In this document: piece by piece, positions 1 to 6,191 of the stretch
How the letters are laid out: each line of letters starts with the position of its first letter
Numbering within the stretch: the stretch's first letter is position 1
Origin: JAVVSR01 sp964604875
GTDB lineage: Bacteria; Bacillota; Clostridia; Christensenellales; CAG-917
Direction of reading: 5' to 3'
Assembly: GCA_964604875.1 (NCBI GenBank)
Contig: CAZSAC010000030.1
Location: forward strand, 1-21,213
Length of the DNA: 21,213 nucleotides
Made by a program: the position numbers and the translations under genes
Notes under the pieces: generated by a model
The model's database searches: none
The model's input: only the letters and a program-made list of their open reading frames with translations
Told to the model about the DNA's origin: nothing

Positions 1-1477
1 CCGATTTCATTTTTTCCACGGTATGAATGGCAACGTCTTTAACTGAGCTTCCTTTTGCAACGATTTTCTTATCGTCCAAGCCGATAATATCGCCCTCTTT
101 GAGCGAAAAACCGTCCATTCTTGTGGAGCGAACAGCCGTGGTAACTTGTCCGCATCTGATGTTTGCGTAAGACTCCGTCATTGTGGCAACGTTTTCTTCA
201 AGTGACATTTCCGGCATAAAGTTTATACACGCCGTGACGCCTTGCGCAATATTTTTTGTAGGGATTACGCAAACTTGTTTCTCGGCAAGCTCTTTTGCTT
301 GTTCGGAAGCCAAAATAATATTGCTGTTATTTGGGAAAATTATAACCGACTTAGCGGGAGTTTGATTTATTGCGTTTAAAATATCATAAACACTGGGATT
401 CATCGTTTGACCGCCTTCAACCACGGTGTCAACGCCTAAATCCTTGAAAATGCTTTCCATTCCTTTGCCTGCGCAAACAGAAATCATACCGATTTCTTTA
501 AGTTCAACAACTTCTTCCTCTTTCTTTTTGGTGATAGCGCGGTTTTGCTCAACCATATTTTCAATCTTCAAGCTATCCAACTCACCTAGTTTGAGCGCGG
601 CTTTTAAGGCTAGGTCCGGGCGGTTTGTATGAACGTGAACCTTAACCAGTTCCAAATCACCAATAACCAAAACGCAATCTCCGACTGTCATTAAAAAATC
701 ACGAAGTTTGTCAATATCGGCAACGGTAACTTTTGTGCGAAGGTGAATTATAAAATATTCCGTACAATAGCTGAAATTTATATTCTCGTGGTCATCTGCG
801 TTGAAGTTTTCAACAGGAGTAACAATAGAACCGCTTTCCGCCTCATCGGGAATTTCAATACCGCATAAGGCGTTATACATACCCTTAAAAATGAATATCA
901 AGCCTTTCCCGCCTGCGTCAACAACGCCGGCTTTTTTCAACACGGGGAGCATTTCGGGAGTTTTATCTAAAATTTCTTCACCGTACGCAATAACTGCTGT
1001 CAAAAAATCTTCAATGCTGGGCAAATTTTTCTTCTTGCGGGTTATAGAATTGGCTTTTTCCGCCATAGCGCGAATTATTGTCAAAATCGTGCCTTCTTTG
1101 GGGCGGGTAACTGCGGCATAAGCAATTTCGGTGCCTTTTCTCAACGCTTCGGTCAAATCCAGCGCAGAAAGTGAATTCTTACCTGAAGCCGCAACCGCAA
1201 AGCCTTTCATAATTTGTGAAGATATTACGCCGGAGTTGCCTCTTGCGCCCTTAAGCGCGCCTTTTGAAAACGCTGTGGCAAGAACGTCGATTGATTGCGA
1301 TTCTGTTGCGTTGATTTCCTTCACGGCAGACGCCATTGTCAACGACATATTTGTACCCGTATCGCCATCTGGCACAGGGAAAACGTTTAAACTATCTATA
1401 TAACTTTTATTGACTTCAAGAAGTTTCGCGCCGCCAAGCGCCATTTTCTTAAAATCTTGAGCATTAATTTCTATCAT
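1..1477 (-). CDS. fakA: Fatty acid kinase ATP-binding subunit FakA (YloV), C-terminus cut by window edge
   Basis: DhaL/DAK2-type kinase subunit. In the known family, FakA phosphorylates fatty acids delivered by the lipid-binding FakB (DegV-like) proteins, feeding exogenous fatty acids into phospholipid synthesis. I read the frame by hand from ATG at 1475-1477 to the window edge and found 492 codons without a stop. Residues 31-44 read NVFPVPDGDTGTNM, the DhaL signature whose aspartates (D37, D39) bind Mg-ATP. Roughly the first 200 residues are the DAK2 domain; the remainder is the FakA middle and C-terminal region. Family members are about 550 residues, so perhaps 50-60 residues lie beyond position 1. 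AAGGTG precedes the start by 7 bases. It lies 11 bases downstream of yloU and is probably cotranscribed with it. The substrate is assigned by family only. Confidence 0.93.
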   Translation of the reverse strand, partial: MIEINAQDFKKMALGGAKLLEVNKSYIDSLNVFPVPDGDTGTNMSLTMASAVKEINATESQSIDVLATAFSKGALKGARGNSGVISSQIMKGFAVAASGKNSLSALDLTEALRKGTEIAYAAVTRPKEGTILTIIRAMAEKANSITRKKKNLPSIEDFLTAVIAYGEEILDKTPEMLPVLKKAGVVDAGGKGLIFIFKGMYNALCGIEIPDEAESGSIVTPVENFNADDHENINFSYCTEYFIIHLRTKVTVADIDKLRDFLMTVGDCVLVIGDLELVKVHVHTNRPDLALKAALKLGELDSLKIENMVEQNRAITKKKEEEVVELKEIGMISVCAGKGMESIFKDLGVDTVVEGGQTMNPSVYDILNAINQTPAKSVIIFPNNSNIILASEQAKELAEKQVCVIPTKNIAQGVTACINFMPEMSLEENVATMTESYANIRCGQVTTAVRSTRMDGFSLKEGDIIGLDDKKIVAKGSSVKDVAIHTVEKMKS

Positions 1478-1488
1478 TTATATTCACC

Positions 1489-1839
1489 TTATACCCGAAC
1501 ACCAACAATATTAACCTTTACAGCCTTGACACGCATTCCCGTAAATTTTTCCACCGAATAGGTAACGGCTCTAGTCATGGATTCTCTTACGGCTTCCACG
1601 TTAACGCCAAGCTTTAAGACCGCAAAAATATCAATATAAATCATATTATTAACGGTGCCAACCTTGACGCCCTTGCCATAGATTTGTTTGTTGAACAGTT
1701 GGGCCAGATTATCAGAGAGCCTGCGAGATACAAGTTCCACAACGCCGTAACATTCCGATGCCGCTACATTTGCAATGATTGCAACTGCCTCGTCGGAAAT
1801 TGAAATTCGACCATAGATGTTAGAAGTTTGTAAAGCCAT
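1489..1839 (-). CDS. yloU: Asp23/Gls24-family envelope stress protein (YloU-like)
   Basis: A 116-residue member of the Asp23/Gls24 family, close to the usual YloU length of about 120. The body shows the family pattern: an N-terminal GRISISDEAVAIIANVAASE segment, then alternating strands and a C-terminal strand rich in Val (residues about 104-116). Family members are small cytosolic or membrane-associated proteins linked to envelope and alkaline stress; the molecular activity is unknown. No signal peptide or membrane segment is visible. GGAGAG precedes the ATG by a few bases, and a good promoter lies at 1879-1907. The partnership with fakA downstream is conserved in Bacillota, which supports the assignment even though the role of the pair is not understood. 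Confidence 0.9.
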   Translation of the reverse strand: MALQTSNIYGRISISDEAVAIIANVAASECYGVVELVSRRLSDNLAQLFNKQIYGKGVKVGTVNNMIYIDIFAVLKLGVNVEAVRESMTRAVTYSVEKFTGMRVKAVKVNIVGVRV

Positions 1840-1878
1840 TGCTCTCCTTTCATTGTTTAATTTCTCTAATACTTGAAC

Positions 1879-1907
1879 ATTTTACTATAAATAAAAAAAA
1901 TATGCAA
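1879..1907 (-). promoter_or_regulatory. Sigma-A promoter for yloU-fakA
   Basis: On the minus strand, TTGCAT (1902-1907) and TAAAAT (1879-1884) are separated by 17 bases. The predicted leader is about 30 bases before the yloU ATG. It lies back to back with the rpmB promoter, with about 27 bases between the two -35 elements. Confidence 0.65.
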
Positions 1908-1934
1908 CTAAACGCAACAAATATCTTCATTTAC

Positions 1935-1963
1935 TTGCCAAGGATTAAAATACGTGCTAGAAT
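1935..1963 (+). promoter_or_regulatory. Extended -10 sigma-A promoter for rpmB
   Basis: TTGCCA (1935-1940), a 17-base spacer, then TAGAAT (1958-1963) preceded by TG at 1955-1956, giving an extended -10 element. Transcription would start near 1970, leaving a leader of about 30 bases. That is too short for a riboswitch or ribosomal-protein leader. Confidence 0.7.
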
Positions 1964-1999
1964 ACTTTCGTTATCAGCCAAAGTAGGAGGTTATCGAAT

Positions 2000-2191
2000 A
2001 TGTCAAGAGTATGTAGTGTTTGCGGGAAAGGTCAGATGAGCGGAAATCAAGTTAGCCACAGCCATCGCAAAACAAGACGCAGCTGGGGCGCGAATGTTCA
2101 AAAAGTTCAAGTTGTCGGCAAAAGCGGCTCGGTTTCTTCAGAGTATGTCTGCACAAGATGCTTGCGTAGCAACAAGGTAGACCGCGCTTAA
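2000..2191 (+). CDS. rpmB: Large ribosomal subunit protein bL28
   Basis: A 63-residue bL28 of normal length. It carries two CxxC pairs, C5/C8 and C51/C54, so it is the zinc-binding (C+) form of the protein. The basic SHRKTRRSWGANVQKV stretch (residues 21-36) is the conserved rRNA-binding part. The start is fixed by a perfect AGGAGG at 1985-1990, 9 bases upstream. An in-frame upstream start was not needed. The gene is monocistronic: its own promoter lies at 1935-1963 and a hairpin terminator follows at 2215-2242. It is transcribed against all its neighbours and converges on spoVM. Because this is the four-cysteine form, zinc-responsive paralogs elsewhere in the genome are possible but cannot be seen here. 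Confidence 0.97.
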   Translation: MSRVCSVCGKGQMSGNQVSHSHRKTRRSWGANVQKVQVVGKSGSVSSEYVCTRCLRSNKVDRA

Positions 2192-2214
2192 TAATTTTGT
2201 ATAATATGACGAAT

Positions 2215-2250
2215 AAGAGGTCGCTTTCTTAGGCGACCTCTTTAGTTTTG
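2215..2250 (+). terminator. Rho-independent terminator of rpmB, overlapping the 3' end of spoVM
   Basis: A 10-bp stem pairs 2215-2224 (AAGAGGTCGC) with 2233-2242 (GCGACCTCTT) around an 8-base loop. It is followed on the plus strand by TTTAGTTTTG and then a T-run (TTTTTT) at 2253-2258. The right arm encodes spoVM codons 26-29 on the other strand. Read on the minus strand, the hairpin lacks a good T-tract, so it mainly serves rpmB. Confidence 0.8.
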
Positions 2251-2318
2251 CCTTTTTTCACAAAAAGGCGCAGTATTGCTTTTATAAACCGTGGCGGGTT
2301 TACGCAGTAAATTTTCAT
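2229..2318 (-). CDS. spoVM: Stage V sporulation protein M (SpoVM), small amphipathic spore-envelope peptide
   Basis: A 29-codon reading frame, ATG at 2316-2318 and TAA at 2229-2231, with a perfect AGGAGG (2324-2329) 5 bases upstream. The peptide begins MKIYCVNPPRFIKAILRL and ends in a short basic/acidic tail (KKGKTKEVA). From memory of the 26-residue B. subtilis SpoVM, identical positions are M1, K2, Y4, P9, F11, I15 and R17, with conservative changes at 3, 6, 10, 12 and 16. P9 is the residue known to shape the membrane-binding helix. SpoVM inserts in the outer forespore membrane, recognises its curvature, anchors SpoIVA and is needed for coat and cortex assembly. Its position between rpe and rpmB matches B. 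subtilis. The C-terminal codons overlap the rpmB terminator. The main doubt is its very short length; sequence, ribosome site and synteny all agree. Confidence 0.88.
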   Translation of the reverse strand: MKIYCVNPPRFIKAILRLFVKKGKTKEVA

Positions 2319-2341
2319 AAATGCCTCCTATTAGTTAAAGC

Positions 2342-2370
2342 AATATATGAAACACCGCCTAAAAATGTTA
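2342..2370 (-). promoter_or_regulatory. Possible sigma-E (mother-cell) promoter for spoVM
   Basis: On the minus strand, TAACATT (2364-2370) and CATATATT (2342-2349) are 14 bases apart. These resemble the sigma-E elements kmATATT and CATACAnT at the expected 13-15 base spacing (6 of 7 and 6 of 8 matches by my comparison). The start would lie near 2334-2336, giving a leader of under 20 bases. spoVM is sigma-E dependent in B. subtilis. The region is AT-rich, so chance matches are possible. Confidence 0.42.
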
Positions 2371-2373
2371 CGC

Positions 2374-3027
2374 CTAATTAATGCAATTTTGGATATATTT
2401 TACTGCAGCCTCGGGGTTATCTGCGCCAAATACCGCGCTCCCCGCAACCATAATATCTGTTCCTGCAGACGCAATTTCGGCAACGTTATCCAGGGTTGCG
2501 CCACCGTCCATTTCAATTTCAATTTTACGGTTTTCAATCAGTTTTTTCAAGTTTTTGATTTTATCTAAAGTTTCTTTTATAAATTTTTGTCCACCAAAAC
2601 CGGCGTAAACACCCATTAAGATAATAACGTCAATTTTGTCTAAATATGGTTCAAGCATACTTAGGGGCTTATCGGGATTAAGCACCAATCCGCACTTTTT
2701 TCCTGCGCGCTTTATGATATCCAAAGCCTTGTCGGTATCTTTAGAGGCGTCTGGGTGAAAAGTTATTACGTCTGCGCCTGCGTCCAAAAATTGTTGAATA
2801 TAACGCTCGGGCTCAATAATCATAAGATGAACGTCTAATATGCCCTTTGTATATTTTCTGAGCGCCTTAATCATCGGCATACCAAATGTCAAATTCGGCA
2901 CGAAAACGCCGTCCATAACGTCACAATGGATTAAATCCGCCCCCCACCTATCTAGGTTTTCAACCGCCTCAGCCATCTTTCCGAAATCGGCGGATAAAAT
3001 GCTTGGCGCAACTTTAATTTTAGTCAT
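2374..3027 (-). CDS. rpe: Ribulose-phosphate 3-epimerase
   Basis: A 217-residue TIM-barrel enzyme of full family length that interconverts D-ribulose 5-phosphate and D-xylulose 5-phosphate in the pentose phosphate pathway. It starts with the family's APSILSADF (residues 7-15). The metal ligands H34, D36 (HCDVMDG), H67 and D174 (EMDGG) are all present. The phosphate-binding loop is odd: the usual MSVNPGFGGQ reads MGVYAGFGGQ (residues 138-147), which breaks the common RPE signature at the Ser and Pro positions. GGAGG sits upstream of the chosen ATG, and the start overlaps rsgA by 8 bases, so the two are coupled. The rsgA-rpe pairing is typical of Bacillota. Epimerase function is likely, but the changed loop leaves room for altered substrate preference. 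Confidence 0.92.
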   Translation of the reverse strand: MTKIKVAPSILSADFGKMAEAVENLDRWGADLIHCDVMDGVFVPNLTFGMPMIKALRKYTKGILDVHLMIIEPERYIQQFLDAGADVITFHPDASKDTDKALDIIKRAGKKCGLVLNPDKPLSMLEPYLDKIDVIILMGVYAGFGGQKFIKETLDKIKNLKKLIENRKIEIEMDGGATLDNVAEIASAGTDIMVAGSAVFGADNPEAAVKYIQNCIN

Positions 3028-3892
3028 AACGTTTCCTCCACTTATCTTTTAATTCCGCATAAATTGCCTTATATCTTTCATAGCGATTTTTTGAAATTTC
3101 GCCATTTTCCACAGCTTTTCGAACGGCGCAGTCGGGCTCTGACAGATGCAAACAGCCTTTTTTATATTTACATTTAGAAATATACGGCTCAAACTCGTCA
3201 TAAAACTCCGATAATTTTTCAGGCGCAAAATCCTCAAAAAGCTCAAACATCGAAAACCCGCAAGTATCGATAAAGCTTGCGTTTCCGACTTTGACAATTA
3301 TCGATTGACGCGTCGTATGTTTGCCTCTCTCCGTCTTTGTCGACAATCCGCCCGTATCAAAAATTTCACTTCCGAGGATTGCGTTTAAAATAGAGCTTTT
3401 GCCTACCGCCGATTGCCCTGCCAGACAAGCAACCTTACTCTCTGCGTGTTTAATTATATTATCGATTCCCTCGCCGGTTTTTGCCGAACAAATTATTATG
3501 TCTAAGATTTTGCCATAATCGTCAACTATGCCATCAATGTACTCTTTTTGTGAAATATCCTCTTTGTTTATAACCAAAACTGGCGTAATACCTGCAATTT
3601 CGGCGTTTATTATGATTTTATCCACCAAAATAAAATCGGGTTGAGGCAGTGTAGCAATTACAATAAAACAAATATCCACATTGGCAACATACGGACGAAT
3701 TAAAGAATTTTTGCGTGGCAACACCTTTTTGATTGCATAGGCTTTGCCCTCTTTTTCCAGTTCAACAAAATCGCCGATAAAAATATCGGTGTCCAAACGC
3801 AAACGACCTCTTGCAATACAATCTAAGGTTTCGCTGCCAACATCAACCGAATATTTTGAGGCAACGCCCTTTATAACTCTGCCTGTAATCAT
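3020..3892 (-). CDS. rsgA: Small ribosomal subunit biogenesis GTPase RsgA
   Basis: A 290-residue circularly permuted GTPase that checks late maturation of the 30S subunit and is stimulated by the ribosome. Domain order: an N-terminal OB fold (about 1-65), then the permuted G domain with G4 NKED (109-112), G5 SAKT (136-139), G1 GQSAVGKS (159-166) and G3 DTCG (209-212), then a C-terminal zinc domain with ligands C241, C247, H249 and C255. G3 is normally DTPG or DSPG; here Pro is replaced by Cys (TGC codon). The start codon has no clear ribosome site and overlaps the rlmN stop as ATGA, so translation is probably by coupling. In B. subtilis prpC and prkC lie between rlmN and this gene; here nothing does. 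Confidence 0.95.
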   Translation of the reverse strand: MITGRVIKGVASKYSVDVGSETLDCIARGRLRLDTDIFIGDFVELEKEGKAYAIKKVLPRKNSLIRPYVANVDICFIVIATLPQPDFILVDKIIINAEIAGITPVLVINKEDISQKEYIDGIVDDYGKILDIIICSAKTGEGIDNIIKHAESKVACLAGQSAVGKSSILNAILGSEIFDTGGLSTKTERGKHTTRQSIIVKVGNASFIDTCGFSMFELFEDFAPEKLSEFYDEFEPYISKCKYKKGCLHLSEPDCAVRKAVENGEISKNRYERYKAIYAELKDKWRKRYD

Positions 3893-4926
3893 AAGTTTTC
3901 GTTTAAATATCTGCGTCTAAGTTGACCGCATGCGCCGTCAATATCGCTTCCCATTGTTCGCCTTATCGTTGCGCTGATTTTGCGCTCTGATAAAATTTCT
4001 AAAAAATCCTTGGCTTTGTCGCTGGGACGTAAGCCTTTTTCTTTTACATAATTAAGTCTAATCAAATTTACGTGACAAGGCAAGCCTTTCAGCAAATTTG
4101 CCAGTTGGATTGCGTATGTTTCAGAATCGTTTTTGCCTGCAATCAAGGCGTATTCAAAAATATAACGTCTGCCTGTTTTTTCAAAATAATACTTGCACGC
4201 GGAAATAATATCGGCAATTTTCCATTTTTTATTGACGGGCATCAAGGACTCTCTCAGCTCGTCGTTAGGAGCGTGCAACGACACAGTCATCGTCACGCTA
4301 AAACCGTCGTCAGCCAAAGCGCGGATACCCTCTGCAAGCCCCGACGTTGATAAGGATATATTTCGTTCAGAGATATTTATTCCATTTGGCGCGTTGACAA
4401 GGCGCAAGAATTTTGCCACGTTTTCATAGTTATCCAAAGGTTCGCCACTTCCCATAAGAACGACGTTTGTAACCGCTCGGCGCGCTATATCGCCGCCGTT
4501 TGCCTTATTTACTGCAATAATCTGCCCCAAAATTTCCGACGGAGTCAAATTTCTTATCAAGCCGTCAAGCCCAGAGGCGCAAAAAGCGCAATTCATACGA
4601 CAACCCACCTGCGTGGAAACACAAAGCGTATTTCCGTATTTGTATTTCATTAAAACGCCTTCAATAATGTTGCCGTCCGCAAGCTTGTATAGGTATTTAA
4701 TTGTGCCGTCTTTTCCCGTGATAGAATCCAAAATGTCAACGGCGCTATCGCAGTAAACCTCCTCAAGCTTTTCTATAAGCTTTTTGGGGATATTTGACAT
4801 CTCGCCAAAGGAAGCGCCGTTATGCAACCAAGTAAAAAGCTGTTTTGCCCTAAACTTAGGTTCTGCGTACGTTTGCAAAATCTGTTCTATTTCCTCTTGA
4901 GAATAGTTTAATAAGCAATCTTTCAT
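3889..4926 (-). CDS. rlmN: Dual-specificity 23S rRNA/tRNA adenine-C2 methyltransferase RlmN
   Basis: A 345-residue radical-SAM enzyme that methylates C2 of A2503 in 23S rRNA and A37 in some tRNAs (family knowledge). The 4Fe-4S cluster cysteines are C109, C113 and C116 in GCRMNCAFCASG. The two mechanistic cysteines of the family are also present: C102, seven residues before the cluster, and C333 in the C-terminal DGACGQL segment. The SAM-binding GSGEPL motif follows at about 159-164. Length is normal for the family (about 345-380). The gene is joined to rsmB and rsgA by 4-base ATGA overlaps at both ends. Confidence 0.96.
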   Translation of the reverse strand: MKDCLLNYSQEEIEQILQTYAEPKFRAKQLFTWLHNGASFGEMSNIPKKLIEKLEEVYCDSAVDILDSITGKDGTIKYLYKLADGNIIEGVLMKYKYGNTLCVSTQVGCRMNCAFCASGLDGLIRNLTPSEILGQIIAVNKANGGDIARRAVTNVVLMGSGEPLDNYENVAKFLRLVNAPNGINISERNISLSTSGLAEGIRALADDGFSVTMTVSLHAPNDELRESLMPVNKKWKIADIISACKYYFEKTGRRYIFEYALIAGKNDSETYAIQLANLLKGLPCHVNLIRLNYVKEKGLRPSDKAKDFLEILSERKISATIRRTMGSDIDGACGQLRRRYLNENL

Positions 4927-6191
4927 TTTTTCACCATTTTGGCGATATAAAAGCCGTCAACTGCGCCGGCAGGGAAAAACTGAATAGTCCCGTCGTTGGG
5001 CATATCCAGCTTTATTTTAGCAAGCGAAAACTCTGAGTGGTTTTTTAAAAATTCCTCAATTACCTCGCCGTTTTCCTCTTTTGTAATGGTGCAAGTGCTA
5101 TAAACTAAGGTTCCGCCACGTTTAACATATCTTGAGGCGTTGTTTAGAATTTTTTGTTGTAGTGCTTGTAATTCAAAAATATCCTCGGGCTTTCTGTTAA
5201 GCAAAATGTCGGGTTCTTTTCTAATGACGCCCAACGAACTACAAGGAGCGTCCACCAAGACGCTTTCAAACCGTTCAACAAATTTTGGCTCAAAAACGGT
5301 TGCGTCCATAACTTTTGTTTCAATGTTTTTTGCCACCATTCTTTTTGCATATCCCGCAACAAGCTCAATGCGATGAGGATATATATCGCAAGCCGTCACA
5401 GTCCCGTGAGGGTTTTGTTCAGCGATTAAAACACTTTTACCACCGGGCGCCGAGCATAAATCCAAAACGTTGGTTCTGTCAGACACGCCTAGGGCTTTAA
5501 CAGCGCACATCGATGTGACGCTTTGATAGGTTATCAACCCTTTTTTAAAAAGCTTTTTGACTTCTGCGCAGACGTTTAGTAAAACTCCGCCGATTTGGCT
5601 TGGGATAAAATCAATTTTATATTTTTTCAAATATTCCATTAATTCCGCCATTGACCAAGTGTTCAAATTAGGTCTGATATGTGTTTTTTCATAAGGTTTT
5701 ACACTTATAATATTTATGGCGGTGTCCTCTCCGTAATCGCGTATAAGCTTATCGACAAGCCATTCTGGTTTAGAATATTTTATTGAAAGATGGTTTACCT
5801 TGTCCGATTCCTCGGGATAGGTGTATTCTCCCCGCGCGGCAGCTTTTAAAACAGCATTGACAAAGCCGGATACGGCTTGCTTTCCTATTTCCTTTGAAAG
5901 CTCAACACAGTTGTTGATAACAGCGTAGTCGGGCAAGCTGTCCATATATTTTATACAATATATGCCGATTTTTAATATAATCGCAACGGCGTTTTGAGGC
6001 GGTTTTTTTGAAAGAAAGTCCACAATATATTCCAGTTCGATATTGCTGTCCAAAACGCCCAAAACAATTTTATAAATCAATTCGGGCTTTTCCTCTTTTT
6101 CCAGCGCGTTAAACAAAGCTTGCGTGGAATACGTCTTTTCCTTAAAAATTTTGGACAAAATATCATAGGAAACTCGTGTATATGTTTTCAT
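4923..6191 (-). CDS. rsmB: 16S rRNA cytosine-967 C5-methyltransferase RsmB
   Basis: A 422-residue protein with an N-terminal NusB-like helical domain (about 1-130) and a C-terminal Rossmann methyltransferase domain. SAM motif I reads CSAPGGKS (246-253). The two cysteines of the RNA m5C methyltransferase mechanism are C317 in DAPCSSLG and the nucleophile C367 in YSTCT. It methylates C967 (E. coli numbering) of 16S rRNA. AGGAG lies 5 bases before the ATG. It is somewhat shorter than the roughly 430-450 residues typical of the family, with no missing motif. It overlaps fmt upstream and rlmN downstream by 4 bases each. Confidence 0.95.
   Translation of the reverse strand: MKTYTRVSYDILSKIFKEKTYSTQALFNALEKEEKPELIYKIVLGVLDSNIELEYIVDFLSKKPPQNAVAIILKIGIYCIKYMDSLPDYAVINNCVELSKEIGKQAVSGFVNAVLKAAARGEYTYPEESDKVNHLSIKYSKPEWLVDKLIRDYGEDTAINIISVKPYEKTHIRPNLNTWSMAELMEYLKKYKIDFIPSQIGGVLLNVCAEVKKLFKKGLITYQSVTSMCAVKALGVSDRTNVLDLCSAPGGKSVLIAEQNPHGTVTACDIYPHRIELVAGYAKRMVAKNIETKVMDATVFEPKFVERFESVLVDAPCSSLGVIRKEPDILLNRKPEDIFELQALQQKILNNASRYVKRGGTLVYSTCTITKEENGEVIEEFLKNHSEFSLAKIKLDMPNDGTIQFFPAGAVDGFYIAKMVKK

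Noticed and set aside
1..1477. Several plus-strand frames across the left end (for example 801-1121 and 1131-1403)
   Set aside because: They are antisense shadows of fakA, whose minus-strand frame I checked codon by codon as open throughout.
1964..1999. Riboswitch or T-box in the rpmB leader, or in the operon leader before 13883
   Set aside because: Both predicted leaders are only about 25-30 bases, too short for such elements.
1839..2039. 66-residue plus-strand frame between yloU and rpmB
   Set aside because: It has no ribosome site, spans both divergent promoters and overlaps the start of rpmB in another frame.
2250..2269. Hairpin GCCTTTTT/AAAAAGGC as an independent terminator
   Set aside because: No T-tract follows on either strand; it is explained by Phe/Lys codons in spoVM and perhaps helps the main rpmB terminator.
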